Below, piece by piece: positions 1 through 6,629 of a DNA stretch of 9,409 bases. Source of the stretch: CAYUPI01 sp964446585. Lineage in GTDB: Bacteria; Verrucomicrobiota; Verrucomicrobiia; Limisphaerales; UBA8199. Within the stretch, counting starts at the first letter, position 1. Every line of letters starts with the position of its first letter. The stretch lies in the NCBI GenBank assembly GCA_964446585.1, contig CAYUPI010000110.1:1-9409 (forward strand). The letters run 5' to 3'. The position numbers and the translations under genes are program-made. A model generated the notes under the pieces. The model was not told the origin of the DNA. It made no database searches and was given only the letters and a program-made list of their open reading frames with translations.

Positions 1-1373
1 TGCGAACGATCTGTTTCCACTTTGCCTGTCGGTGTGTAATGCATCTGAAACACCAGATCTGACCCCGCGGGAATCTTCACGGCCACGCCCGGAGGTAACA
101 TGAGGGGCGGATCACCGGGAGCCGTGCCGCTGATGTGTTCGCCTATCCGACCGAATCCCTCATTGCTTTCTCTCTTCTCGCTCTTCTCACCCTTTGCGAA
201 AACAATGATATGGTGAACCACGGCGCGATTGCCCGGGCGACACTCCGCCGCCTGGACCCACATGTCCTTTTCGAAGTGCGTCGGCACCTTGTAGTAGCGA
301 TACGGCACCACGCCATCGGCTTTTATTGTGACATCCTCGCCCAGGTCAAAAACCTGATCCGGCTCGCCGATGACCCAGCCCGCGGCATACTTTTTCGGCG
401 GCGGCAGGTCCTTCTTGTCTCCGAACGGTGTCCCGGCATCAATCCAGGCGACCAACTTGTCCACCTCCTCCTGAGGCATGCGGCGGTTGTTGGAAAAGTG
501 TCCGTATTTCGGATCTGCGTGCCAGGGAGGCATGCGCCGCTGGGTCACCACTTCCTTAATCTTGTCGACGTTCTCAAGCACATCGTCGTAGGTCAGGAGA
601 GAAAATGGCCCGATCATTCCGGGTCGATGACATTCATGGCAACGCTCCTGAACGATCCGCGACACATCCCTGGCATAGGTCACCTTCGCATAGTCCGATG
701 GCTTCCTGGCGCGGGTGATTAAACAACCCACCGGCTCTGTTTCAGGAATGGCGACCAACTCACCCGCCAGGACCTCGTCCAGCGCCTCCTGTAGATCGCG
801 TCGCCGAGGTTGGTTGCGCTTGTGCGTGTAACCGAACCGATCGTCAATTCGCCCCTGGTAACGCACCACCCGCCGCTCATCAAGCAGCAGCGTTTCCGCC
901 GTGCGAGTCACGCGGAACATTTCGGCCACGCGTTGGTCGGGGTCGTGGAGCACAGGAAAGCTTACTTTGAATTCACGGGCCTGCTCGGCCAGTTTGTCGC
1001 GGGTCATCCCGGCATTTGAGTCGATGCCGATAATCTGCAAGCCTTTCTTCTCATATGCATCTTGGAGCTTCCTGAGCTCGGTCAGGTACAGGTTTGCCAC
1101 CGGACAGCCTTTCCCCATGACAAACAGAACAATGACCTTCTTGCCGCTAAAGTCAGAGAGAGCGACCTTGCGCCCTTCGAGATCGGTTAATTTAAAGTTA
1201 GAAACGCGATGGCCCACCATGGTCTTTGCCGACTCTTTCAGATTCAGAGATGTGTCAGCGGCCTGAACCGGCCAGACCGTTCCGAACAAGGCGAGGCAAC
1301 TAATTAAGGCTCCACCGATACCTGGCGTGATTAGAACTGATAGGAGTTTACAATTTGATGCCTTGCGCTTCAT
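1..1373 (-). CDS. Redoxin / c-type heme / copper type II monooxygenase-like fusion protein (3' end outside window)
   Basis: The frame opens at ATG 1373 and stays open to the left edge (457 residues visible), so the C-terminus is missing. Residues 1-38 look like a Sec signal (MKRK start, hydrophobic stretch, VQA-A cleavage site). Residues about 55-200 form an AhpC/TSA-type redoxin fold with a single active cysteine, C90, in GKGCPVAN; there is no CxxC. A c-type heme site follows, CHECH at 245-249, with M281 in RRMPPW as a plausible distal ligand. From about residue 335 the sequence resembles the N-terminal domain of copper type II ascorbate-dependent monooxygenases: HHIIVF at 387-392 and QMHY at 443-446 correspond to the three histidines of the first copper site. 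The second copper site would lie beyond the window. This three-part architecture is common in Planctomycetes and Verrucomicrobia, but its substrate is not established. The protein is probably periplasmic. A weak GGGA ribosome-binding site lies about 8 nt before the ATG. Confidence 0.9.
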   Translation of the reverse strand, partial: MKRKASNCKLLSVLITPGIGGALISCLALFGTVWPVQAADTSLNLKESAKTMVGHRVSNFKLTDLEGRKVALSDFSGKKVIVLFVMGKGCPVANLYLTELRKLQDAYEKKGLQIIGIDSNAGMTRDKLAEQAREFKVSFPVLHDPDQRVAEMFRVTRTAETLLLDERRVVRYQGRIDDRFGYTHKRNQPRRRDLQEALDEVLAGELVAIPETEPVGCLITRARKPSDYAKVTYARDVSRIVQERCHECHRPGMIGPFSLLTYDDVLENVDKIKEVVTQRRMPPWHADPKYGHFSNNRRMPQEEVDKLVAWIDAGTPFGDKKDLPPPKKYAAGWVIGEPDQVFDLGEDVTIKADGVVPYRYYKVPTHFEKDMWVQAAECRPGNRAVVHHIIVFAKGEKSEKRESNEGFGRIGEHISGTAPGDPPLMLPPGVAVKIPAGSDLVFQMHYTPTGKVETDRS

Positions 1374-1432
1374 AGCGGTTCCCTTTGCGGCGAGTTCATG
1401 GTAGCTGACTTTACGCCTGCGTCGGCTGTTGT

Positions 1433-1447
1433 TCAAGAACTTCTTGA
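1433..1447. promoter_or_regulatory. Candidate operator, 7-1-7 palindrome
   Basis: TCAAGAA-C-TTCTTGA is a perfect inverted repeat of two 7-base arms around one central base. It lies in the 112-bp gap between the molybdoenzyme stop and the redoxin-fusion start, 60 bp upstream of that start. The 7-1-7 geometry is that of Fur/PerR-family boxes, but the bases do not match the AT-rich consensus of either. It could be an operator for the redoxin gene or a chance palindrome. No clear -35/-10 pair was recognised nearby. Confidence 0.3.
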
Positions 1448-1485
1448 CGGGTGGACTGGCACCTGCAGTGAAGCCCGCGCTGCCC

Positions 1486-3741
1486 TTAAGCGTTCAATTT
1501 ATGGTGGCGAATCGGAAGGTCGCGGACGCGCTTGCCAGTGGCTGCAAAGACGGCGTTGCAGAGTGCCGGAAGCATGGGAGGCACGCCCGGTTCACCCACG
1601 CCTGCAGGCGGCTCGGTGCTCGGCACCAGATGCACGTTGGTAATGAGCGGCGCCTCATGAATCCGCGCCACACGGTAACTGTCGAAGTTTGATTCCGCAA
1701 TCCTGCCTTCCGCAGCAGTGATCTCGCCCATTAGCGCGATGCTCGCCCCGAAGACCGAAGCACTTTCGAACTGCGCTTTCACGCGGTCCGGGTTGACAAC
1801 CGTACCCACGTCGGCCGCAATGTCCACTCGTGGAATGCGAATTTTGCCCGCGTCGTCCACGTCCGCCTCGACGACCGCCGCGACGTAACTGCAAAGGCTC
1901 CAGTGTGCGGCAACGCCCAGCGCGTGGCCTTTGGTCGGCTTCTTGTTGGCCCAGCCGGCTTTTTCCGCCGCCAGCTCGATCACTCGCCGCAAACGTCCGG
2001 AGTCCAGGGGAAATTTTTCCGCCATTCTGCCGCGGGCGCCAATATCGACCTTGCGGGGCGGGCCCAGGATGTCGAGCAGGTATTCGACACGGTCGCGATT
2101 TGCCAAAGCCGCCAGTTCGTCCGCGAAAGAATGGACCGCGAATGCGTGATGGATGTTCGCTACCGAACGGAGCCAGCCGATGCGCACATGCGCTTTGGCC
2201 GGGCCGTTCTCGGCGCGGTGGTTTGGAATGTCGAACGGCAGGTTGTTCCAGCCCATTGCTAGTTCGAATGGCTGTGCCGCGGTGTTGGCCGCATTGAACA
2301 TCGAACCGATGCTTGGGAATGCGCACCGTTGAAGCCAGGCGGTGGGTTTGCCTTTATCGTCCAGAGCCGCCTTCAGATACATCGCCGCGACGGTGTGGAA
2401 ATAATCGAAGCGAATGTCGTCTTCGCGCGTCCACGTGACTTTGACCGGTTTGCCGATCTCCTTTGAAAGCAGCGCCGCTTCGGCAACGTAATCCGGCTTG
2501 CACTTGCGACCGAAACCGCCGCCGAGCAGGGTGACGTGGCATTCGACGCTTTTCTTGTCAATGCCCAGCGCCGTCGCGACGGTCTCCTGCACCGCTTGAG
2601 GATTTTGCGTCGCGGCATGGACGACGACCTTTCCGTCTTGGAAATCAGCAACGGCAGCGGGCGGTTCCATCGACGCATGAGCCAGGTGGGGCACGAAATA
2701 CTCCGCTTCATGCGTCTTGCCGCCCTTGGCGAACTCCGCGTCCACGTCGCCGATGTTGCGCACAGCCCTTTGGGGCTTACGGACGGTTTCGAGCAGGGTC
2801 TGTTTGTACTTGGCCGAATCGTAAGCAGCATTTTCGCCCGGGTCCCATTCGACTTTGAGTTTCTCACGGCCCCTGATCGCGGCCCACGTGCTGTTGGCGA
2901 TGACCGCAACACCGCCCAAAGGCTTGAACCCATAGGGTGGCGTGAGCGGTCGCAGAACAACCGTTTGCTGCACGCCTTTGACGGCGCGCGCCTCTTTATC
3001 GTCGAAGCTTTTCAGTTTGCCGCCGTAAACCGGGCACCGTTCGATGGAGGCGTGGACCATTCCCGGCATCCTGGCATCAATGCCGAAAGTGCCTTTGCCG
3101 GCGCAGAGGTCCTCGACATCAATCGTCGGCAACTCTTTGCCGATGTAGCGAAACTCTGACGGGGATTTGAACTTAAGATCCTCTTTCTGCGGCGCAGTCT
3201 GTTTGGCGGCATCTGCGACCAGTTCTCCGTAACCGAGTTTCTTGCCGCTCGCGTGCACGACCTGATGGTTTTCCGCTTTGCATTCAGCGGCGGCCACGCC
3301 CCATTTTTCGGCGGCGGCGCGCTCCAGCATTAACCGCGCACTGGCGCCTGCCTGGCGCATAGCGTCATAGAAGTCGCGGATTGAACAGGAACCTTCCGTA
3401 TTCTGACTTCCGTACTTCGCGTCGCCGAGGGCTTGCTCGACTTTCACGCGCTTCCAGTCAGCTTCCAATTCATCGGCCAACACTCTCGGCAGCACACTGC
3501 GAATGCCCGTGCCCATCTCCGACCGGTGCGTAACGATGATTACTGTACCGTCAGTTTCGATTCCCAAATAGACGCTCGGTGACCAGGCAGCGTTGGCCGC
3601 CTGGCCGGCACTGCCCGCGCCGCTCGAGTTGGATGCGCCGAACACTTCTTCAGGCAACAATCGAGCAGCCAGGACAAAGGCCCCTGCGGAAAATATGTTT
3701 CCCAGAAAGGTGCGACGATTGAGGACTTCGATTTGGCTCAT
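1486..3741 (-). CDS. Molybdopterin-binding subunit of a Tat-exported xanthine dehydrogenase-family hydroxylase (IorB-like)
   Basis: A 751-residue large subunit of a molybdenum hydroxylase, of the isoquinoline 1-oxidoreductase beta / aldehyde oxidase type. Residues 1-35 carry a twin-arginine signal (NRRTFLGN, R9-R10, then a hydrophobic stretch), so the folded enzyme should be exported to the periplasm. The cofactor-binding GGGFGRK motif is at 407-413. The catalytic glutamate is expected to be E717 in GVGEP near the C-terminus, as in the family. Such enzymes use water to hydroxylate N-heterocycles or aldehydes; the substrate cannot be read from the sequence. The length is normal for IorB-type subunits. 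The start ATG overlaps the stop of the upstream 2Fe-2S subunit as ATGA (3738-3741), and GAGG lies about 8 nt before it, which indicates translational coupling. No dedicated electron-acceptor subunit, FAD subunit or MoCo chaperone is visible in the window. Confidence 0.95.
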   Translation of the reverse strand: MSQIEVLNRRTFLGNIFSAGAFVLAARLLPEEVFGASNSSGAGSAGQAANAAWSPSVYLGIETDGTVIIVTHRSEMGTGIRSVLPRVLADELEADWKRVKVEQALGDAKYGSQNTEGSCSIRDFYDAMRQAGASARLMLERAAAEKWGVAAAECKAENHQVVHASGKKLGYGELVADAAKQTAPQKEDLKFKSPSEFRYIGKELPTIDVEDLCAGKGTFGIDARMPGMVHASIERCPVYGGKLKSFDDKEARAVKGVQQTVVLRPLTPPYGFKPLGGVAVIANSTWAAIRGREKLKVEWDPGENAAYDSAKYKQTLLETVRKPQRAVRNIGDVDAEFAKGGKTHEAEYFVPHLAHASMEPPAAVADFQDGKVVVHAATQNPQAVQETVATALGIDKKSVECHVTLLGGGFGRKCKPDYVAEAALLSKEIGKPVKVTWTREDDIRFDYFHTVAAMYLKAALDDKGKPTAWLQRCAFPSIGSMFNAANTAAQPFELAMGWNNLPFDIPNHRAENGPAKAHVRIGWLRSVANIHHAFAVHSFADELAALANRDRVEYLLDILGPPRKVDIGARGRMAEKFPLDSGRLRRVIELAAEKAGWANKKPTKGHALGVAAHWSLCSYVAAVVEADVDDAGKIRIPRVDIAADVGTVVNPDRVKAQFESASVFGASIALMGEITAAEGRIAESNFDSYRVARIHEAPLITNVHLVPSTEPPAGVGEPGVPPMLPALCNAVFAATGKRVRDLPIRHHKLNA

Positions 3742-4208
3742 TGCTTGCCTCGAATGCTGTTCGCCTGCGCGGCAGCCTTTATCGCCTCACGAATGCGTTG
3801 ATAAGTGCCGCAGCGGCAGATGTTGCCTTTCATCGCCGCGTCAATTTCATCATCGGTCGGCTTAGGATGCTCTTTCAGCAACGCTGCGGCCCGCATAATC
3901 TGTCCGCTCTGGCAGTAGCCGCACTGCGGCACGTTCGCCTTCCTCCACGCCTGCTGCAAAGGATGCGCGGTGCTCTCGCTTAGACCTTCGATAGTTACGA
4001 TTTCCTTGCCCCCGACAGTGTCCATGGTCCTCTGGCAACTGCGCACGGGTGCGCCATCCAGATGAACGGTGCAGGCTCCGCACAAGCCTTCACCGCACCC
4101 GTATTTTGTGCCCGTCAGCTCGAGCTCGTCGCGGAGGTACCACAACAACGGCATTTCGGGGTCGCCGTCGAACTGTCGGCGAGCACCATTGACTTTCAGC
4201 TCGATCAT
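3738..4208 (-). CDS. (2Fe-2S)-binding subunit of molybdenum hydroxylase (IorA-like)
   Basis: The small iron-sulfur subunit that passes electrons away from the molybdenum centre. From the ATG at 4208 it is 156 residues long. Plant-type ferredoxin cysteines C38, C43, C46 and C58 (KYGCGEGLCGACTVHLDG region) bind the first cluster. C96, C99, C131 and C133 (QCGYCQSG and ICRCGTY) bind the second cluster in the all-helical domain. There is no signal sequence; in this family the small subunit is carried out with its Tat-tagged partner. It ends in a 4-bp ATGA overlap with the large-subunit gene. The start is uncertain: ATG 4208 gives MIELKVNG, the usual family N-terminus; ATG 4223 would add five residues (MNPEH). 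The frame is open to ATG 4388, but that extension is not family-like and overlaps the lipoprotein gene more deeply. A strong ribosome-binding site is absent for all three starts. Confidence 0.93.
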   Translation of the reverse strand: MIELKVNGARRQFDGDPEMPLLWYLRDELELTGTKYGCGEGLCGACTVHLDGAPVRSCQRTMDTVGGKEIVTIEGLSESTAHPLQQAWRKANVPQCGYCQSGQIMRAAALLKEHPKPTDDEIDAAMKGNICRCGTYQRIREAIKAAAQANSIRGKQ

Positions 4209-4896
4209 GTGCTCTGGGTTCATGAAGACTGTCGTTGACCAACTGAGAAATGGCAAGCTGCCTGTTTGGCTTTCCTGGAAAGCCGGGACACGGAAGAGCG
4301 AGCCAATAAATCTTCCGAATACCCGTGCTGTTGTCTTGGAAGACGATGGGAACTGGAACCAAGTCCGGCCCGGAGACAATCTTTGCAATCTCGGCGGGGT
4401 GCTTCACGAATGTGGGTGCCTTGGCATTCTTCTTTTGAGGTTGAGCCTTTTTGAGGTCGTAGCGAGCAATCACTGATTTTGGGTCGCTCGGAAAAGCCTT
4501 CGGCGGCGGCCCTTCGGGGTCTTGGTTCACGGCCAAGCTCAGTGTCCCCTGTTCAATCTTGAAGATGGCGACGACCACCTGGCCGACGGAATTCGTTGGT
4601 GGCGCACAATCTTTGATTGTAGCGCGTAGCTGCTGTGGGTCTGTGCCTGCGGGCAGTGTAAAGGTCGTCTCATACCAAAAGTCCGTTCGCGAATAAAAGT
4701 GGAGCGAGTTGCCTCTGATGGCTATTGAGCATTTAATTCCTCCGGAGCCTCCACCTTCCCAATAGCCCTGGAGACGTCTTAATGCTGCAGTGGTTGGTTG
4801 GCTGGTTTTGCAACCGGCTAGCAGGCAAAGCACAACACACGGCAGGAGCAGGGAAACCGTCGTGAAGCCGATCGCTCTTTTGAGGTTCACCTTCAT
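4090..4896 (-). CDS. Lipoprotein of unknown function, C-terminal part overlapping the 2Fe-2S subunit gene
   Basis: The 268-residue frame starts MKVNLKRA, followed by a hydrophobic stretch and a good lipobox, LLAGC, with C29 as the predicted lipidated residue. The body (about 40-155) starts LQGYWEGGG and contains alternating strand-like segments, resembling small planctomycete/verrucomicrobial 'LQGxW' (TIGR03067-like) domains; this resemblance is weak and is inferred by eye. Residues about 155-175 are Lys/Pro/Gln-rich. From residue 225 onward the frame lies on top of the 2Fe-2S subunit gene in another frame, and its Arg/Pro/Val-rich translation looks like shadow sequence. The natural stop may therefore have been lost by a frameshift or fusion, or the tail may be tolerated. 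There is no Shine-Dalgarno sequence before the ATG (AAAAAATAA precedes it). Confidence 0.7.
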   Translation of the reverse strand: MKVNLKRAIGFTTVSLLLPCVVLCLLAGCKTSQPTTAALRRLQGYWEGGGSGGIKCSIAIRGNSLHFYSRTDFWYETTFTLPAGTDPQQLRATIKDCAPPTNSVGQVVVAIFKIEQGTLSLAVNQDPEGPPPKAFPSDPKSVIARYDLKKAQPQKKNAKAPTFVKHPAEIAKIVSGPDLVPVPIVFQDNSTGIRKIYWLALPCPGFPGKPNRQLAISQLVNDSLHEPRAHDRAESQWCSPTVRRRPRNAVVVVPPRRARADGHKIRVR

Positions 4897-5079
4897 TTAT
4901 TTTTTGGTTTCGGTGGCCGTCGGTTAGAGCATGCACGCAAGGAACTCGGCTGGCGTAAATGCTCTGCGCGTGCTCGTATTGCATCAGTGTCCTCGCATTT
5001 TGAGCGGAGTCGATTTTGAAACTGTAAAAAGTTTATACACGATGCAGCTGCCGCCTCACACCGCGCCGGATCAAAACAG

Positions 5080-5355
5080 TTACTTGCCGGGAAACCGAAA
5101 CTTCATGTGCTCCTCCAGCACGCGGCGGAAATCAGTCACGTCCACGTCGCGTTCACAACAGACCAGCATGAGAGTGCCATCCGACTTGAAGTTGCCGTCC
5201 CACTCGATGATTTGCTCATCGGTCCAGCCGGGATCGTACTGGGCAAGATGCTCATTGCTGAGCCGCGAAAGGTAAGCCCGCAGGCTCACATCCGTTTCGT
5301 CCATCGGCACGCCGGCCGGCAGGTGCTCGAAGCGAAGTTTCTCTTCATCAGTCAT
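5080..5355 (-). CDS. Small acidic protein of unknown function
   Basis: A 91-residue protein starting MTDEEKLRFEHLP. It is rich in Asp/Glu and has an aromatic-containing centre (YDPGWTDEQIIEWDG). It contains two adjacent cysteines (CC) in a hydrophobic strand-like segment, followed by a helical acidic stretch (DVTDFRRVLEEHMKF). No signal peptide, membrane segment or known motif is recognised. Its composition and consistent amphipathic pattern suggest it is a real gene. The start is only 7 nt after the T-run of a probable terminator, leaving almost no leader and no ribosome-binding site. An in-frame ATG at residue 18 (5304) is an alternative start. Confidence 0.6.
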   Translation of the reverse strand: MTDEEKLRFEHLPAGVPMDETDVSLRAYLSRLSNEHLAQYDPGWTDEQIIEWDGNFKSDGTLMLVCCERDVDVTDFRRVLEEHMKFRFPGK

Positions 5356-5362
5356 AAGTCCG

Positions 5363-5459
5363 AAAAATCGTAGCAGCCGAGGTAACGAGGCTCAAATTCA
5401 TTTGAAAGAATGCTCACCCTGGCACAGATCAGAGCCTCGTTACCTGATACGGCGGCTAC
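5363..5459 (-). terminator. Long inverted repeat followed by a T-run; probable terminator of the cytochrome gene
   Basis: The arms at 5370-5393 and 5432-5459 are inverted copies. Both contain the 14-base block AGGTAACGAGGCTC (in one strand sense) and a second block GTAGC(A/C)GCCG. The right arm has a 4-base TATC insert between the blocks; otherwise 23 of 24 positions agree. The loop is 38 nt. On the minus strand the structure begins 9 nt after the cytochrome stop (5469) and is followed by ATTTTT (5363-5368), as in an intrinsic terminator. The long, insert-bearing arms look more like a dispersed repeat reused as a terminator than a simple one. Confidence 0.6.
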
Positions 5460-5468
5460 AAACTGGTT

Positions 5469-6629
5469 TCAGTAACCACAGGTGGCGCTGCTTACATGCG
5501 ACCAGTCCGGCACCAGATTATCTCCCTCGTGGCAGGACCAACAAAGCTCGTTTCGTGGCAGCCTGCGGTGGCGCGAACTCGACCTGCCATGAACTGTGTG
5601 GCAGGAAAGGCAAGTCTGTTCCTCTTTGCCCCGGACAACGACGTCGCGGACGTTCTGCAGAATGTGACGATCCCTTGGATTCAATTTCGCGAGCGCGGCG
5701 CCGGAAAAATCCACTGCAAAGTCGCGTAACAAATTGTCCCCTGGCACGAAGTTGTTGGGGAAAGTCAACCCGGTGCTACGCGAACGACCAGTCCGAACGT
5801 GACATGAGCCACAAATGGACATCACGACGCGAGCCGGGTCCTGCCGCTTTTGCGCCAGCAAAACTTTGCTCGTGTCCTTGGTATGCTCGAGCTCCACTTC
5901 ACCGTGGCAGGAGAAACAGCCAACCGAGATGACGGAGAACGTTTTGCTGCGCGAATCGAATCCAGTGCAATGACAGCCCGCGCATTGGTTTGCGAATGTA
6001 TCGGCTTCCCAGTGCGGCACGCGGTACTCGTTTAGCGGAGTGTGCCCGTCCTCGGGCACAGCAAGCTCAGTCAGGGCGGGATCGCGCGAACCTTGTGGCG
6101 ACTGTGGCGTTTTGGACGTCGCTGCGCCCGAGGACGGGCGCACTCCGGTCGGATGAGCTGGTGTCGAGAGCATCTCGAGTCGGCCGTAGGCCTCGGAGCG
6201 CTTCAGAAAGCGCCACTGATTTGTGCGGCCGAGAAGATACTCCGCCGCTTCTGCGAACGGTGCATGGCTCTTCGAGGCCTTCAACAACGCGAGCGCTCCG
6301 GAGTCGATGTTACGGATGGTGGATTGGTGACGGTTTTGAGGCCATGTGGGACCGATCTTCACGCGATGGCAGAACAGGCATTCATCGCCGGTGAGAGATT
6401 CCGGCATGGCTTTGCCCACGTGGTCAGAACCCCACGCTGCCGGATCCACCTCTCCTGGCGTGCTGGCCGCCGGACGCGGCAGTGCCCAAACCGCGAAGCA
6501 CACCCCCGCCATGTGCCACGCGAACAGAACCCGTGATCGAGTGCATCTTGCCAATATCACATCATGGGAAAGCGGCAGCGCCTGCTCATCGTTCCGTGCT
6601 GCGGAGCCGGTAAAAGTTATGAGCACCAT
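5469..6629 (-). CDS. Secreted hexaheme c-type cytochrome (cytochrome c554-like)
   Basis: Six CxxCH heme sites are present (numbering from the ATG at 6629): CLFCH 84-88, CAGCH 216-220, CFSCH 238-242, CGSCH 273-277, CLSCH 340-344 and CWSCH 363-367. The pattern of a single first site, then CAGCHCTGFD, VGCFSCHG, ICGSCH and GLTFPNNFVPGDNL, fits multiheme cytochromes of the c554 type, which transfer electrons in the periplasm. The partner and direction are unknown. The first 34 residues before the hydrophobic signal segment (VLFAWHMAGVCFAVWAL, then PRPAAS) are too long for an n-region and overlap the upstream gene by 44 nt. The true start is therefore probably GTG 6560 or TTG 6554, giving a normal Sec signal; ATG 6512 would lack the positive n-region. 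Residues 161-198 are a Pro/Ser/Gly/Ala linker encoded by an inverted repeat pair (6036-6147). Confidence 0.88.
   Translation of the reverse strand: MVLITFTGSAARNDEQALPLSHDVILARCTRSRVLFAWHMAGVCFAVWALPRPAASTPGEVDPAAWGSDHVGKAMPESLTGDECLFCHRVKIGPTWPQNRHQSTIRNIDSGALALLKASKSHAPFAEAAEYLLGRTNQWRFLKRSEAYGRLEMLSTPAHPTGVRPSSGAATSKTPQSPQGSRDPALTELAVPEDGHTPLNEYRVPHWEADTFANQCAGCHCTGFDSRSKTFSVISVGCFSCHGEVELEHTKDTSKVLLAQKRQDPARVVMSICGSCHVRTGRSRSTGLTFPNNFVPGDNLLRDFAVDFSGAALAKLNPRDRHILQNVRDVVVRGKEEQTCLSCHTVHGRSSSRHRRLPRNELCWSCHEGDNLVPDWSHVSSATCGY
6036..6147. repeat. Inverted pair of REP-like hairpins inside the cytochrome gene
   Basis: The 27-bp copies at 6036-6062 and 6121-6147 are inverted relative to each other and agree at 25 of 27 bases. 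Each is itself a hairpin: GTGCCCG-TCCT-CGGGCAC on the plus strand in the first, and GCGCCCG-AGGA-CGGGCGC in the second. The two differences are one T:A pair replaced by a C:G pair, so pairing is kept within each copy. The spacer is 58 bp. This is the layout of REP pairs (BIMEs). Here it is read through in frame and encodes TGVRPSSGAA (from the second copy) and AVPEDGHTP (from the first) of the cytochrome linker. Confidence 0.75.

Noticed and set aside
1341..1373. Possible lipobox (LISC, C26) in the redoxin fusion signal
   Set aside because: The hydrophobic stretch continues past the cysteine and a better AXA-type site (VQA-A) follows near residue 38, so an ordinary Sec signal is preferred.
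2536..3159. Plus-strand open frame of 207 codons inside the molybdoenzyme gene, and similar ones at 135-722, 5402-5932 and 8255-8881
   Set aside because: They lie opposite well-supported minus-strand genes, have no recognisable domains, and their composition is that of antisense shadows of high-GC coding sequence.
4209..4388. Extended N-terminus of the 2Fe-2S subunit from ATG 4388
   Set aside because: The added residues are an alternate-frame reading of the lipoprotein gene and do not resemble the family's N-terminus, which begins at MIELKVNG.
4926..4965. Inverted repeat AGAGCAT...ATGCTCT upstream of the lipoprotein gene
   Set aside because: The arms are only 7 bp with a 26-nt loop, which is expected by chance in a window of this size. 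The surrounding 4897-5079 gap shows nothing else definite.
5033..5041. DnaA-box-like TTATACACG
   Set aside because: It is a single site with a mismatch; there is no cluster and no AT-rich region or replication gene nearby.
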